Shown here: piece after piece, positions 1-11,349 of the stretch
Numbering within the stretch: the stretch's first letter is position 1
Layout of the letters: each line of letters starts with the position of its first letter
DNA from: Pyronema omphalodes
Taxonomy: Eukaryota > Ascomycota > Pezizomycetes > Pezizales > Pyronemataceae
Direction: 5' to 3'
Assembly: GCA_024516155.1 (NCBI GenBank)
Contig: JAJJXM010000020.1
Span: forward strand, 434,001 to 498,000
Length of the DNA stretch: 64,000 nt
Made by a program: the position numbers and the translations under genes
The notes under the pieces: generated by a model
The model's input: the letters and a program-made list of their open reading frames with translations, nothing else
Database searches by the model: none
What the model was told of the DNA's origin: nothing

Positions 1-204
1 ATCCCCCCATCCCCCATCCACTAAACCTCAACACAAACAGCCCAAACCCGTCTTCCAACAACTTCACAAGAAAGACCTGGACAACATCTCGGACGGAGTT
101 CTAGGCATGGGTTGTTTTCGGGGATACAGATTTTTGCTGTGGCAGTGGTTGGTATGGCGGTTGGTGTGGCGGCGGTTGGTATCTGGAAATATTCTAGAAG
201 TTAG
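1..204 (+). CDS. 3' end of a gene cut by the window edge; tail-anchored membrane protein?
   Basis: The reading frame that starts at base 25 stays open to a TAG at 202-204. It ends in a strongly hydrophobic Ala/Val/Gly-rich segment (about 112-186), a short IWKYSRS tail and the stop, which looks like a C-terminal membrane anchor. Upstream, an intron could end at the AG at 39-40, because CTAAAC lies shortly before it. Alternatively, the frame open from base 2 (containing KKDLDNISDGVLGMG) could be the true upstream coding frame, which would need one extra base near 109. Neither case can be settled without the sequence to the left. Family not recognised. Confidence 0.35.
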
Positions 205-738
205 TATTCTGCTGTTTTTATCTTTTATCTCTTTTTCTCTCTTTATCTTTCTCACCGCCCGCTACCTCTTTCTTTCTCTCACCGCCCGCTACCTCCCTCC
301 TTCCCCCCTACCTCTCTCACCACCCGCTATCCAGTTTAGAGTCTATCTATCTAGAACTCTGACTCGGCCTCCGACTCAGGTAAAGAAAAAAAACAGGAGA
401 TTATCCAATTCCTTTAGCTGTACCCACCTCTTTCCCGATATCACCAATGGCGGCTCCAAGGATTAGTACTGAAAACTCAGGGACTAGGAGAAGAAACACT
501 GAGGGGAGGAAGGTGGTGTGCATTGGTGATGTTGAAGCTGGTGGGGGTTGGTGGTGAGGGGATGGTGGTGGTGGGTGGTGGGGGGGTAGGTAGGTATATC
601 ATAAGGTAGGTATATCATATGATCCAAGCACATGATGATACCGTGAAACTGTAACCATAACCATAACCATAGCCAAAACTTTAACCATATTGAGACACAA
701 TCTCGCAGCCTCCCGAAAAATTATCAAGATAGTTGGAG

Positions 739-776
739 ATCAGGTCCTCAGGTCCTCAGGTCCTCGGGTCCTCGGG
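739..776. repeat. 8-bp tandem repeat (AGGTCCTC-type)
   Basis: About five copies of an 8-bp unit run head to tail, with the A of the unit changing to G in the later copies. It lies just upstream of a run of TTTTTGA repeats (791-820) and the larger direct duplication. No function is evident. Confidence 0.8.
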
Positions 777-827
777 AACTTATTGCGCTTTTTTGATTTT
801 TGATTTTTGATTTTTGATTTGCTGATT

Positions 828-910
828 GCTGATAGAAAGGGACGACGATATAGCTTTGTGTCTGTTCGGGATATAACTGGATATTTCAGGCTGGAGGCTG
901 GGCTTCTGAG
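828..910 (+). repeat. Direct duplication, copy 1 (about 83 bp)
   Basis: This segment, beginning GCTGATAGAAAGGGACGACG and ending GGGCTTCTGAG, recurs 195 bases downstream at 1023-1105. The first half is identical and a few substitutions lie in the middle. An open frame runs through both copies only because the repeat offset is a multiple of three. It may be a segmental tandem duplication with diverged spacer or the remains of a mobile element. No terminal repeats or coding domain were seen. Confidence 0.85.
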
Positions 911-1022
911 TTCCTTGGGGGATACTTCTGGCCCTGGGAACGTGTTGGAAGGGATAGTCATGGATGGTGTAAAGGGGAAGGCACTGGTCGGGGAGAAAGG
1001 GTTGAAGTTGAAAGGTTTATTT

Positions 1023-1105
1023 GCTGATAGAAAGGGACGACGATATAGCTTTGTGTCTGTTCGGGATTTAACAAGATGTTTCAGGCTGGAGGCTGGGCTG
1101 CTGAG
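1023..1105 (+). repeat. Direct duplication, copy 2
   Basis: Second copy of the segment at 828-910. The first 48 or so bases match exactly. Differences cluster after TCGGGAT, and the ends converge again on CAGGCTGGAGGCTGGGCT. Confidence 0.85.
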
Positions 1106-3068
1106 GTCTCCTGGATTCCATGGGGGATAGAATAAACGAATAAACGAATAAATGAACATCATCTCCTCTTCACAACGCTGGAATCAGTCTCACGAATGGA
1201 TGATAGATTGAGTGATCTTGTGAGCAGGTTTTGGAAGTCTGAGATCAATCAAATGTCTTGCTATGCCGGCAGCCGAGGAAACTTTAGGGTGCTGGGGTTC
1301 ACCGGTATGTGGTGTTTCGTTACATGTAACCCCCCCCCCCCCCCCAAAGACCCACGCTATCTGGACAAATTCATCAACCTCAACTTAATCAATGCAGTAT
1401 ACCATGATAGCTGGCTCTTGTGGCGATGATTGAGGATCGAGGATTGAGCATCGAGGATCAAGAATATGATAAGAGAAGTACATATATAACATAACCTACG
1501 ATGAAGAGATATCAAGCCCCGTAACCATTTAATAGCTAATCAAATACTTTGTTGATATTGAAAGGAGTTATAACTATAGATCGATCAAAAAAAGCTTACT
1601 GTATATGATCATAATCATAGTCATGACTATAGTATAACAGTATCAACACTGAAGCTGTATATAACATACCATCACCTCCATTCAATCCCTAGTCTGACCT
1701 CAACCTCGCCCGGGTCCTGAATCTCGAATCATAAAGATTACTTTAAAGTTTACCTACAGACTGCAGTCATCCATGCATGGTTTAAACACCAAGTACCAAG
1801 CCTCAAGCCTCAAGGTATAAACTCCCCTCCCACCCCAAAAAAAAAGAAAAAGAAAAAAAAACGATATCAACATCCACCCATCACTACCCCCAACTAACCC
1901 CACAAGTCAAAGCCTCGCTTCTCTTGAAGAATGAAATTAGTAGCGATGAAAATAAAAGAAGCCAACAAGCCAAGTTAATATTGTGTCGTATTAATCATAA
2001 TCTATCACTCGACGACGAGAAACTTCCTGCGTGAAAAAAAAGAGTGAATTTCTTGGGGTTGGCATTTAATGACATTGATGACATTGATGATGCTGGTGAT
2101 ACTGACTATCCTGGTAATGCTGATGATGGGAAGTATATTAGAGATGGTGTTGTTGGATGGAATGTTGGGTTGATATGATATGAAGATAGGGTTCATATTT
2201 ATCGATAATGAATCATGAAGCGATGGGTTATGGGATTAGAGGATATTGGTGGGGATTGGTGGTGTAGTATGAAGATGAAAGATTATGGAAGGTGAATATG
2301 CGATCATTTTTTGGTTGGTTTTGTCAGTGGAGATGGATTGCTTTGAATCATACTTATGCGGGTTTATGGTAGGGAGATGTCGAGGATATAGGATGGGAAA
2401 GATGGCTAGGGTGGAAGTATGGGGCGTGAGCTGAAAAAGGAATTAATTTTCCATGGCCGAGGAAGGTGAATCGTGATAGGGATATATAAAACTCATAGGC
2501 TGGTTTGGTATGAGTTTTTTGTCCTGTAGACTGTAGTAATTTTTACTATAGACATGTCATATGTCTAAATAGTTAATAGAAATTTGTATAGCCATAATCC
2601 TGTAGACATTGGATATACTTTGTTTGACCCATTAAGTACGCCTTATGGAGCCTTATAAAAAAAAGAAATGCTGTGTTTCACCTCTCGTTAGCTTGTCATG
2701 ATAATAATTAAGTCTCGACGATCTTTTAGACACCGCAATGACTGCATACAAAATCTATCCGATGATTTAGAAGAGTGCGATTGATTTATTACCAACCATA
2801 GAGGCAGTGTAATGATATGTCTAGATAAGATCAGTTTTGGAGGTGTTTCATGTAACGATACACCGCATACCGGTGGGGTCTTGATTCAATAGGATATCAT
2901 CCCGGCGTAGGAGAGTATCCAAACTAGACCTCTGAAACTTGCACGTGTGATCAGGCAGCCAACAGTATATTTCTCAACCGAGTTCTAGATCTCCAATCTA
3001 AACATTCTTCAGTAGCCAGGAGATACATAGCTTATGGTTATAGTTATACATAACTCACCCGCGTCCAC

Positions 3069-3076
3069 CATAAATA
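3069..3076 (+). promoter_or_regulatory. TATA-like box before the cysteine-rich peptide gene
   Basis: CATAAATA lies about 135 bases upstream of the ATG at 3209. The intervening leader is pyrimidine-rich with few ATGs. Assignment is by position only. Confidence 0.3.
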
Positions 3077-3208
3077 CTGAGTCCTGAGTCCTTCCTTCCG
3101 AAAAACTAATTCTCTTACCAGTTTTTTTATATTGCTATAACCAAACTATAGTCTGCCCGTACTTTCGACCCCCAAAAACCATAACCACCGCTTTAAACTT
3201 CATCAACT

Positions 3209-3493
3209 ATGAAGTTCATCTTCCTAATCCCGGTATTTTCTTTCCTGGTCATGGGCGCTGCAATCAACAACTCTCCTGACATCGACCAAAACGTGAGCAA
3301 CCCACAAAATCTTCAAATCCTCTCTCCCTTCAATTCAGGTATTTCAATGGTTACTTACACATAAGTTTGAATCAAATAGGTATCAAGTACCGCCTGTATT
3401 ACCAAGCTACAAAGATGCAAAATATTGCGTCCGAATTGCTGTCCTGGTCTTACTTGTAAACCTTTGTCAAGGCTTTGGGATTATTGTGTATGA
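3209..3493 (+). CDS. Small secreted cysteine-rich peptide with cystine-knot (knottin) spacing
   Basis: Two exons, 3209-3292 and 3380-3493, separated by an 87-nt GTGAGC...ATAG intron with an in-frame TAA (3362-3364). The product is 65 residues. Residues 1-18 (MKFIFLIPVFSFLVMGAA) form a signal peptide, so it is predicted to be secreted. Exon 2 supplies six cysteines at residues 34, 41, 48, 49, 54 and 64, giving C-x6-C-x6-CC-x4-C-x9-C. This is the inhibitor-cystine-knot arrangement known from many small disulfide-rich peptides of animals, plants and some fungi. The signal sits in exon 1 and the whole cysteine module in exon 2, with a phase-0 junction, as is common for such genes. An alternative acceptor at 3338 (TTCAG) would open another frame ending GTTGGATAG (3511-3522), which has no knot pattern. 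Role unknown: it could be an antimicrobial, effector or signalling peptide. Gene structure and fold are inferred. Confidence 0.65.
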
Positions 3494-6400
3494 AATTGAG
3501 CTTAAAGTTGTTGGATAGATGGATAGATGGATTGTTATTATGTATTTGGAATTTATTAATGTTGGAGTTTGGGGGAGGGTCTTTGCGGGTTGATAGTAAA
3601 TGTATGAATGAGATGGAATTGCAATTTTGGAGTTTAGGTATAGGATCGCTATGTAGTGTGTCGATTGACTAGCTAGCTGTCGGTGAAATTTTACTTTTCG
3701 AAAGTATGGCTCGTTCACGGGTGGAATGTTTTGGTAACAAGATACACAGCACGTGTGATAGATTTGTAGGATTACAAGTACTAACACTTGTCCTGATAAA
3801 CCATATCTTATTTCACATGATTTCCCTTGACAAGTTGAAGGGTTAGGAAACTGTCAGGGTAGGGTTCTAACAGATAAACTGAAGAGGTGGTATCCTGCTC
3901 AATCCCTATGGTTCATGAAATGGTTATAAAGTTGGTGCATAAATCATGTATAAATCTCGAAATTTCCCCACCAAATCATAATCTAGGTTTATTACCTGTT
4001 TATAATCCTATTGGGTATTTCTTACAACCTATTTAATCCTCGTTTACATTTTATTTACAACCCCACTTACAATTTGTTTATTTATTATTTACAACCCCAC
4101 TTACAATTTGTTTATTTATTATTTACAACCCCACTTACAATTTGTTTATGTATTATTTACAACCCCACTTACAATCTGTTTATTTATTATTTACAACCCC
4201 ACTTAAACGTCATTTACAATTTGTTTATTTATTATTTACAACTGCCATTCACAAGTCATTTACAATTTGTTTTTTCATTGTTTACAATTTCTATTTACAA
4301 GTCATTTACAATTTGTTTTGTCATTGTTTACAATTTCTTTTGTTGTCGTCTACAATCTCTTCTTCCATTGTTTACGTAACTATTTACTCCACACCTTGCA
4401 TTCTGTAATACCCCCATACACTGCAAAATAATCTAGCAAGTTTATTGAGTGGTGTTGATGTTTATACTCCAAGATAAACTGGCAAAATAACTGTAGTTTG
4501 CTTTACAGACGAAGATCATTGATAATAAGGAATTTCATCAATTTCTGTGAGGTAAGTCGAACAGGAATGAGAACTCACTAAGCCAGCAGTATCCGAAGCC
4601 TTTTGGAATAGCCTATATCGATCAGCATTGTTCTGTTCTCTCAGTCAATATTTCGCCTTACAAATTTCATTGATCAGTCTTTCACAGAATCTGCAATGGT
4701 TGTGTATTTTCAATAGATGGCAGGTTCGCATCTGCGAACTCAGGATGGGAATTCGTCAGGAATTGAGAGAATGCTGAAGATATAGGGAGCCTGTTGAGAA
4801 TCTGAAAGCCTGTCTTCAGCGAAAAATCTGGACTAGGCTGAACATTTTCAAGGTCCAAAAGGCGCTAAAATGCAAGCTAGTATACCATAGTGTCCCCCCA
4901 CTCCGTCTTCCTGGACTCCACCGGAATGGAATTCCCGGTTCTCCTTCCTTGCCAACCTCAGCTCTTCCATACAAGCTAATCTCCATTGATTCCAGTCCTA
5001 CACTGCTCCCCTGCGCTCACCTACCCAGGGAGATAACTAGCTGTTGCGATCACATTCCCTATACTCTTACCCTGCGTAGCTGATAATGCTGTATGTCGGA
5101 CGAAATCGAAGGGGAAATGCCGGAGGAAGTAAAAGTTGTCTATGAGGTGGTTCTGAATGACTCACGGAAAAAAATCGATATACTTCTATACAAGAATTTG
5201 TGGGATTTTTTGTTTGCAATGAGCACCGATATTTGTTAAGAAATACAGGTGCGGCTTGGTGAGCAGGCAAATAATTATCATGAGGATTTGTTTTATTTCA
5301 TGTCATGTTTGAATTGCAAAATTAATATGATAACCCATGGCCATTTTTTGTTTCTTTTTGTCTCAGGGCGACATTCCGTCCATTTGATGGAATGCAATGT
5401 AGAATTCACCGAAGCCTCCTTGTATGGTCGGTTTAAATTAACATCATTTACAATTGATGGGACCATTTGCCGAATGCCGAGAGTTTTTATGCAACAGGCC
5501 GTTATATCTTCTGGCTTTATAACTGTGATGGATTAAACCTTGAATAACCTACCCGGTGCATAAAAATTTTGGTGGGGCATGGTTATAACATATGCAATTT
5601 GTATGGCAGACATGTACCATAGGGCAATGTGTGTGTAAATGCATATACCTGGCTGCTGCCTTGCGGGCTACCGTACTCGTTACAGTAGGCATTTGTGTTG
5701 TACAATTGCGATGATCTCTGTAATATTTGCAAAACCTTTCGAAGGTTTCTCGACGCAAAGCAACATGGAAACGCTGCCAAATGTAGCTATTTTCCACAGA
5801 TTGTATGTTTGAAGTTGGAAACTAGCGCACGCTGGGTGACGGCTAGCTCTTGGTACATAGACTGGTAGATTGGCGCGATGAACCACTCTTCATCCAAGAA
5901 TCTCTACATACTCCATCTCCACTATTCTGCTCTTTGAATTCAACATCATCTTTCTACTCTTCGAATTCAAACCCATCTCTGAATTATGCCGGCTTCTCAC
6001 CTGACACAACTCTCCGCGATAAAGGTGCCCTTTCGTCACATCATGGACCGCTAAATCACTTTATGTCTCAAATTCATGTACGACGAGGACATATCCTGCT
6101 GTCTTACGGAAGCCATTCTATGTATGACATCCACGCGCATTTGCCAAGAATCTCCGCTGAGTGACAAAGGACGCAGGCGCGACTCGGTATCGTTTATCCG
6201 AGTGCTGGCTCGCCAAAGATCGATCTGCTTCCAAGTTCCTATTCTTAGATGGTTAGCGCTTGAGATTTCGTCAAGCTTCCCCTGCTCACCGGTGATGGCC
6301 CAGCCTGCGCTCGTTCGACTCTGCGCGACTGATGGCAGGGTTTTTAACTCGGTGGCGGGTACTCGAGTGGGTTGCCGCGCCAACGGATGTTTCCATCGCA

Positions 6401-6913
6401 AACCAATCACAGCCAATCCAGCATATCGCCGGCCAATTGGTTGTGAGCTGTCAACCCTGTCACAGCGGTGGTTGGGCACGTACCTAGGCGGGCTCCTCAT
6501 CGGCTTAAGAAAATTGCTGAAGCGGGAAGCATAGAATTGCAGAGGTTGGTGCAAATCAGACGCGAGTTTAGTCAACCCTCTTCGACTCCAGGCATCATCA
6601 GACCCCAGCTTTCGTTCCTGCTCTTTCTACTGTCTACCCTACAGTCCATACATATCACCAAAACCATTCCATTGTGCAGCACACGACCGGCCTCGAGCCT
6701 CTACCACCTAGTCGCCATTGCATTTTGCGACCTGCCATTCGGCATTAGGCTTGACATAAATCGGAATCTTTGTTTACATCTTACGGAGATCTTACCAACA
6801 GCCTGCTGCCTACCACTGGACGTTAACCCCTCCACCGCCGCGAGAAAGTCGTGGACGGAAGGACTTCTTACAAAACTCCCCTACCTTGAGGAAGTGCACA
6901 TAAAATCACCAAA
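3494..6913. other. Intergenic region and probable leader of the cytochrome b561 gene
   Basis: No conserved gene was recognised. It contains the 34-bp tandem array (4057-4380) and AT-rich sequence up to about 5900. A GC-richer stretch at 5900-6900 is probably promoter and 5' leader of the gene starting at 6914. Open frames of 95-174 codons occur at 5249-5536 (+), 6076-6534 (+) and 6051-6575 (-). None shows a domain, a signal or a clear splice continuation, and the last two overlap on opposite strands. Confidence 0.6.
4057..4380. repeat. 34-bp tandem array, grading into degenerate TTTACAA repeats
   Basis: Units start with ACAACCCCAC at 4057, 4091, 4125, 4159 and 4193, exactly 34 bp apart. Each continues through TTACAATTTG and an AT-rich tail. 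After the fifth unit the array decays into shorter copies of CATTTACAATTTGTTT up to about 4380. Because 34 is not a multiple of three, the same peptide-like motif appears in shifting frames. The long open frames here are therefore repeat artefacts, not genes. Confidence 0.92.
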
Positions 6914-9153
6914 ATGTCAGCCCAGTCGCAAGCAACACCATTACCATCACTGGCGCCGTACAGTCCGAGGGTCGATGGCACTGGAGTAACGCTTCTGGCG
7001 CCGTTGCAGGGCCTACCCTTTGATAAGATGGTTGAGAATGGTAGGCTAGCTACGTCATTATTTCAATATCAGTACTGATATTTGTTTTGCCTTACAGGTG
7101 AAGGAGCTCGACACGCTGGAAATCCCGAATACTATCGCCTCATTCTTATTCATGGACTGTTTGCGACCTTCGCATTTCTCATCTTCACACCAGCCGCTAT
7201 TATCTGTGCGCGCTTCTTAATCCATGGTCCGCGACCAAGACTTTCTATGGCAGGCCATATCGGCTTCCAAATCGCAAGTGTTATTTGCCTTACGATCGCC
7301 TTTATCTCTGGTTACTTTGCTGTGGACCGAGGCAGCTGGGGAAGGAATCCGCACCATGTAAATAATGATCGCACTCCAGGCGCTCACGCACTCAACTGAC
7401 AATACCACAGATTATTGGCGCCACGCTCTATGCTGCTATGCTTTTCCAGGTCCTCTTTGGAGCATTTGTTCGTTGGAGGGTCAACCGCCAAATTACAAGA
7501 AGCGAGGTCCCGCCATTGCATAAGATGGTACATCAGTTTACCCCACATATTTTTGCACATTCTAACAGGAAATATCAGATTCACCAATGGCTCGGTCGCG
7601 CCGTTTTTATGCTCGGACTTGCTCAAATTCCTCTCGGTCTCTATGTCTACGGTTCCCCAAAGTCGCTTTTCATTCTATATGCCGTCTGCGCTTTCATGTT
7701 TCTCGCTTCCTGGTTCATCCTCGAATACCTAAAGAACCGCGGCTGGTTTCATCACCGTTATGGTAGCGTGCCCACCGGTCCCGCGCTAGCTCCCGAGATG
7801 ACCGAGAATCGCAGTCGTAGCGACCTCCGGAGGTCACCTGATATGGAACCTGGATACAGCCGTGTCGGTGCCGATGAGGATGTTATCCAGTCTCCAAAAA
7901 AATCTAGATTCGGCTCCTGGTTTAACCGGCGGTCCCAACGACAGGATGAGACAATTGGAGTTCCCTATAACCCTCCCTCTGTTGTTTATGATGAGACAAC
8001 TAGTGCGGTTAGCAGCCGAGCACCTACTGCCTCCCCTCTCGTCGGCGGTCTTGCTCCCCGTAAGGAAAAGGTCCCCCCAGTTCCCCAGGTCCCCTCTCGA
8101 TATGATAACCAGCCATACCCCTCATCTGGTAGTTCTCTACCTGATGCCGATTATCAACGTGGATACAACAACCCTCCAAACCCTACTGGTCTCTCTGATA
8201 CTGTTCTCCGAGATAGCACTACCCTTGGCCAGCGCCCTCACCAACCACCCCTAGAAATGCCTTCTCCGCGCTACGGCGGAGGATCCTATGGCAGCTCTGG
8301 AAGTCATATATCCGGAATTCACTCTCACGTTGGTCAAATCGAGCAAATGCCCCACTCTCCTACAGGTGGCTACATGGAAGCCGATAACGGGTTCGTTACC
8401 TCCCCCGCACAGGACTCACCGTCTCGCCCACTACCCCTCCCGCCACACAGAAGAGAGCGCTCAACAGATTCTAGCAACCGTCTCCCAGTTACTCCCAGCA
8501 TTGGCGGATATTCTGACATGGAAGGTGGCCAAACCGTCACCATCGACAACCCCCGCGGTGGGCCTAATGTTGCGGTCCAGGTTAAACTCAATCCCGACGG
8601 CAAATCGGTCACTGTCCGCCGTTTACCCCAGGAGGAGGCTGAGCAGGAGCGCCGAGAACGAAGCAGGGTTAGACGCGAGCGTGCGTTACACAGAGAAATG
8701 GAGATTGGCCAGCAGCTGGAGACTCACAGAAGATCAGAGAGCATGAAGAGAGGCGAGATAAGGCAGGACATACGACCAGACGATAGCGTTGTTAGCGAAT
8801 CGATGGCGACTTCTTACACGCCAAGTGTTAGTGGACAGAGTACAACTATTGCTGGTGCTTCGGGAGGATTACTCGGAAGGCCGCCGATGGATGTTACCCC
8901 CAGCCCTGTTTCTGAGGGGCCAATAAGCTCCATTAGAAGCCCAATGGTCGGAATGCACCCCATTCGCAGCCCGCCAGCTATGGCCAGTCAGAGGGCCTCC
9001 GTAACCTCCGGAGGTACGGCGGAGAATTCTGAGATTGAGCAAGAGATTGTAAAGGAGCAGAGGAGAAAGAAGAGACGAGAGGAGAGGTCTGGACGACCTA
9101 GCGGAGATGGTGGGATGTATGGTCCCCGAGGGACCGAGAGTCAGTGGACCTAG
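6914..9153 (+). CDS. Cytochrome b561/ferric-reductase-type membrane protein with long disordered tail
   Basis: Three exons: 6914-7040, 7098-7357 and 7411-9153, with introns GT...CTTACAG and GTAAAT...CCACAG; 709 residues. After a short N-terminal arm come five or so membrane spans (about residues 48-240). They begin with YRLILIHGLFATFAFLIF, then GHIGFQIASVICLTIAFISG, IIGATLYAAMLFQVLFGAF, QIHQWLGRAVFMLGLAQIPLG and LFILYAVCAFMFLASWFIL. Histidines in LIHG, GHIG and HQWLG sit where b561-family proteins bind heme. Residues about 250-709 are Pro/Ser-rich and disordered, with basic helical stretches near 535-585 (EEAEQERRERSRVRRER) and at the end. The architecture fits the fungal cytochrome b561-domain proteins thought to move electrons across a membrane. 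Electron donor and acceptor cannot be told from sequence. Confidence 0.85.
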
Positions 9154-9984
9154 GAGGTCCTACGGGCGATGAAAATTTATAATGAAGAGGACGATGAATG
9201 AGAAGAAGAGGAATGGCGGATAGATTTCCGATTTATGAGTTATGGTTTTTGCTATTTTGGGTGGTGATTTGGAATTGGAATTGGTTGTTTTCTGCAATAT
9301 ACCTCATACATATGGGTTTATGTTTTCATTTATCCTTATGGGATTATCTGAATCGGTGTTTTTTCTTTCTTTTTAGCCTTTTTCTTATGGGGATTAAAGT
9401 TGCTTTTTTTGCGTTCTGGAGTTAATGAGGTTTTATGTTCTGATGATTGATGAGGCTTTATGTAAGTTTATTTGCTAAATACCCCCCCATTTTTGGTGGT
9501 TAGCGTAAAAAGGAAGAGGAGAAGGAGAAGCTTGGAGAGATATTTTTTTAGGTTTAAAAAACAAAGATTATCAACGCTATTCATTGGATAGCGTGGTCTA
9601 TCAACCTCAGTATTGTCACTTGATATCATGCAAATTGCTTTTGAGCAAAAGAAAATATAAATCTCGCGAAGCCCTTGTTCTTTCGTATAGTTTAGCTTGA
9701 ATAGAATATATCGAAATAAGCACATGTAAGCCTTACGGCATGTGAGATCTTGAGCTTGAAATCTATCAAATATGTCCCATATGTCGAATATATCGACCAA
9801 CATAACCATCATTATCTATCACTCGAATTGTATAACCTTACGATGAAAAATTTTCAGCTTTTTGGAAGATATAACTGATCCCGGGAAATATCTTTTGTAT
9901 TTGTGGTTGGTTACGTAGAAATACCTAACCTGTGTGATGATTGATTGAAGTAGAAACACGGGGTGATGAAGTTGAAGTTTGTTA

Positions 9985-10075
9985 CATATGCGGTGTATGC
10001 GGTGTATGCGGTGTATGTATATGCGGTGTATGTATATGTGGTGTATGCGGTGTATGCGGTGTATGCGGTATATAC
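9985..10075. repeat. Tandem TATGCGGTG-type repeat
   Basis: About ten copies of the 9-bp unit GTATGCGGT, with two copies changed by GTATATG insertions. No gene context. Confidence 0.85.
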
Positions 10076-10196
10076 TGAGACTGAGACTATATTGTATGAT
10101 TTATCCCTCAGAAGGAGCAGAACAGGAGCAGAAGCAGAAGCAGAAAGGAAGGTATTTGATGGATATGGATTATTATTATTGACAGCTGGAGAGGTT

Positions 10197-10216
10197 GGGG
10201 GGGGGGGGGGGGGGGG
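10197..10216 (+). repeat. Homopolymer of 20 G
   Basis: Uninterrupted guanine run, mirrored by a C-run about 135 bp downstream (near 10344-10358) in the same spacer. Lengths of such runs are prone to sequencing error. Confidence 0.9.
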
Positions 10217-10977
10217 TTATGGGTTATGTTACCGGCTTACAGAAAAACTACAGTATTTGCGATATTGCAGTACTATATAATCTCAGAATACCAGCTCATT
10301 GCTCATTGCTCATTACTCATTACTCAGGAAATAAACCCCCCACCCCCCCCCCCCCCGGCGGTAAAGATGATTTGGATAGAATATATAAACTATATATGAA
10401 GATGAAGATAAAGATAAAGATAAAAACTTTCATCTCCGAGTCTTTATCTTTATTTCTTATCTTTATCTTTATTTCTTATATGTCAGCTAGTATCTTGAAA
10501 TACTCCAAGTTAATAAAGACTTGAAGAACCCTCTCCACCCTACAATAGTCAACAGTCAACAGTAATCATCTCTCCATCCAGAATCTCTCCATCCAAAATC
10601 TCTCCACCCAAAATCTCTCCATCCAAAATCTCTCCATCCAGAATCCAAAAAACCAGAATCAGGAATCAGGAACCTGGGAACTGGGAACTAGTCTGGTTGT
10701 TACGTGATAAATATCAACTTCCCAAAGCACCTCCAAGCTCCTCTGCAGATCAAGCCCCCCAAAGCTCCTCTGGAGCGCTAAGCTCCGGATTTAATAGTAA
10801 GTATCCTTCTATTCTTTACCTCTTCACCTCTTCACCTCTTCACCTCTTCACCTCTTCCATTCTTCACCTGTATGAAGTTTTTAACATAAATTCCCCGAGA
10901 AAAGAAGGGAAAAGTTTGATAGGTGGGTGGATTGCGATAGACTGGGTTACGATAGACTGGGATTATTGTGTGTCAAA

Positions 10978-11207
10978 CAGTAAAAACAGTAAAAACAGTA
11001 AAAACAGTAAAAAACAGTAAAAACTGTAAAAACAGTAAAAACAGTAAAAACAGTAAAAACAGTAAAAACAGTAAAAACAGTAAAATCAGTAAAATCAGTA
11101 AAAACTGTAAAAACTGTAAAATCAGTAAAATCAGTAAAAACTGTAAAAACTGTAAAAACAGTAAAAACAGTAAAACTGTAAAAACTGTAAAATCAGTAAA
11201 ATCAGTA
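10978..11207. repeat. AGTAAAAAC minisatellite
   Basis: About 25 copies of a 9-bp unit AGTAAAAAC with variants AGTAAAATC and TGTAAAAAC. It is strongly strand-asymmetric, with almost no C outside the unit. The encoded KNSKNSK open frame is a repeat artefact. Confidence 0.93.
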
Positions 11208-11349
11208 CATAATAAATCAGCAATAAAGTAAAGTAAAGTAAAAGGATAGTGAAGATTTTATATCGATGGATTTATATCGATGGATTTATGACGAATCACC
11301 TGTTGATGTTATCGAGTTATCGAGTTATCGAGTTATTGAGTTACATGGT

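Larger units (their letters stand above)
205..3208. other. Intergenic, AT-rich, low-complexity patches
   Basis: No gene is supported here. The stretch holds pyrimidine-rich sequence (230-340), GGTGG-rich sequence (530-590), a five-fold AGGTCCTC-type repeat (739-776), a long direct duplication (828-910 and 1023-1105), a C-run near 1330-1345 and an A-rich run near 1840-1860. Open frames in the region are short and consist of repeat translation. A TATA-like CATAAATA at 3069-3076 probably belongs to the small gene beginning at 3209. Confidence 0.7.

Noticed and set aside
4011..4408. 122-codon frame with repeated FIYYLQPHLQ
   Set aside because: Frame-shifting translation of the 34-bp satellite.
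5249..5536. 95-codon plus frame containing SLYGRFKLTSFTIDG
   Set aside because: Looks somewhat protein-like but has no recognised domain, no signal peptide and no clear splice partners.
7528..7568. Possible 41-nt intron in the b561 gene (GTACAT...CTAACAG)
   Set aside because: Too short, not a multiple of three, and removing it breaks the frame of the conserved membrane segments.
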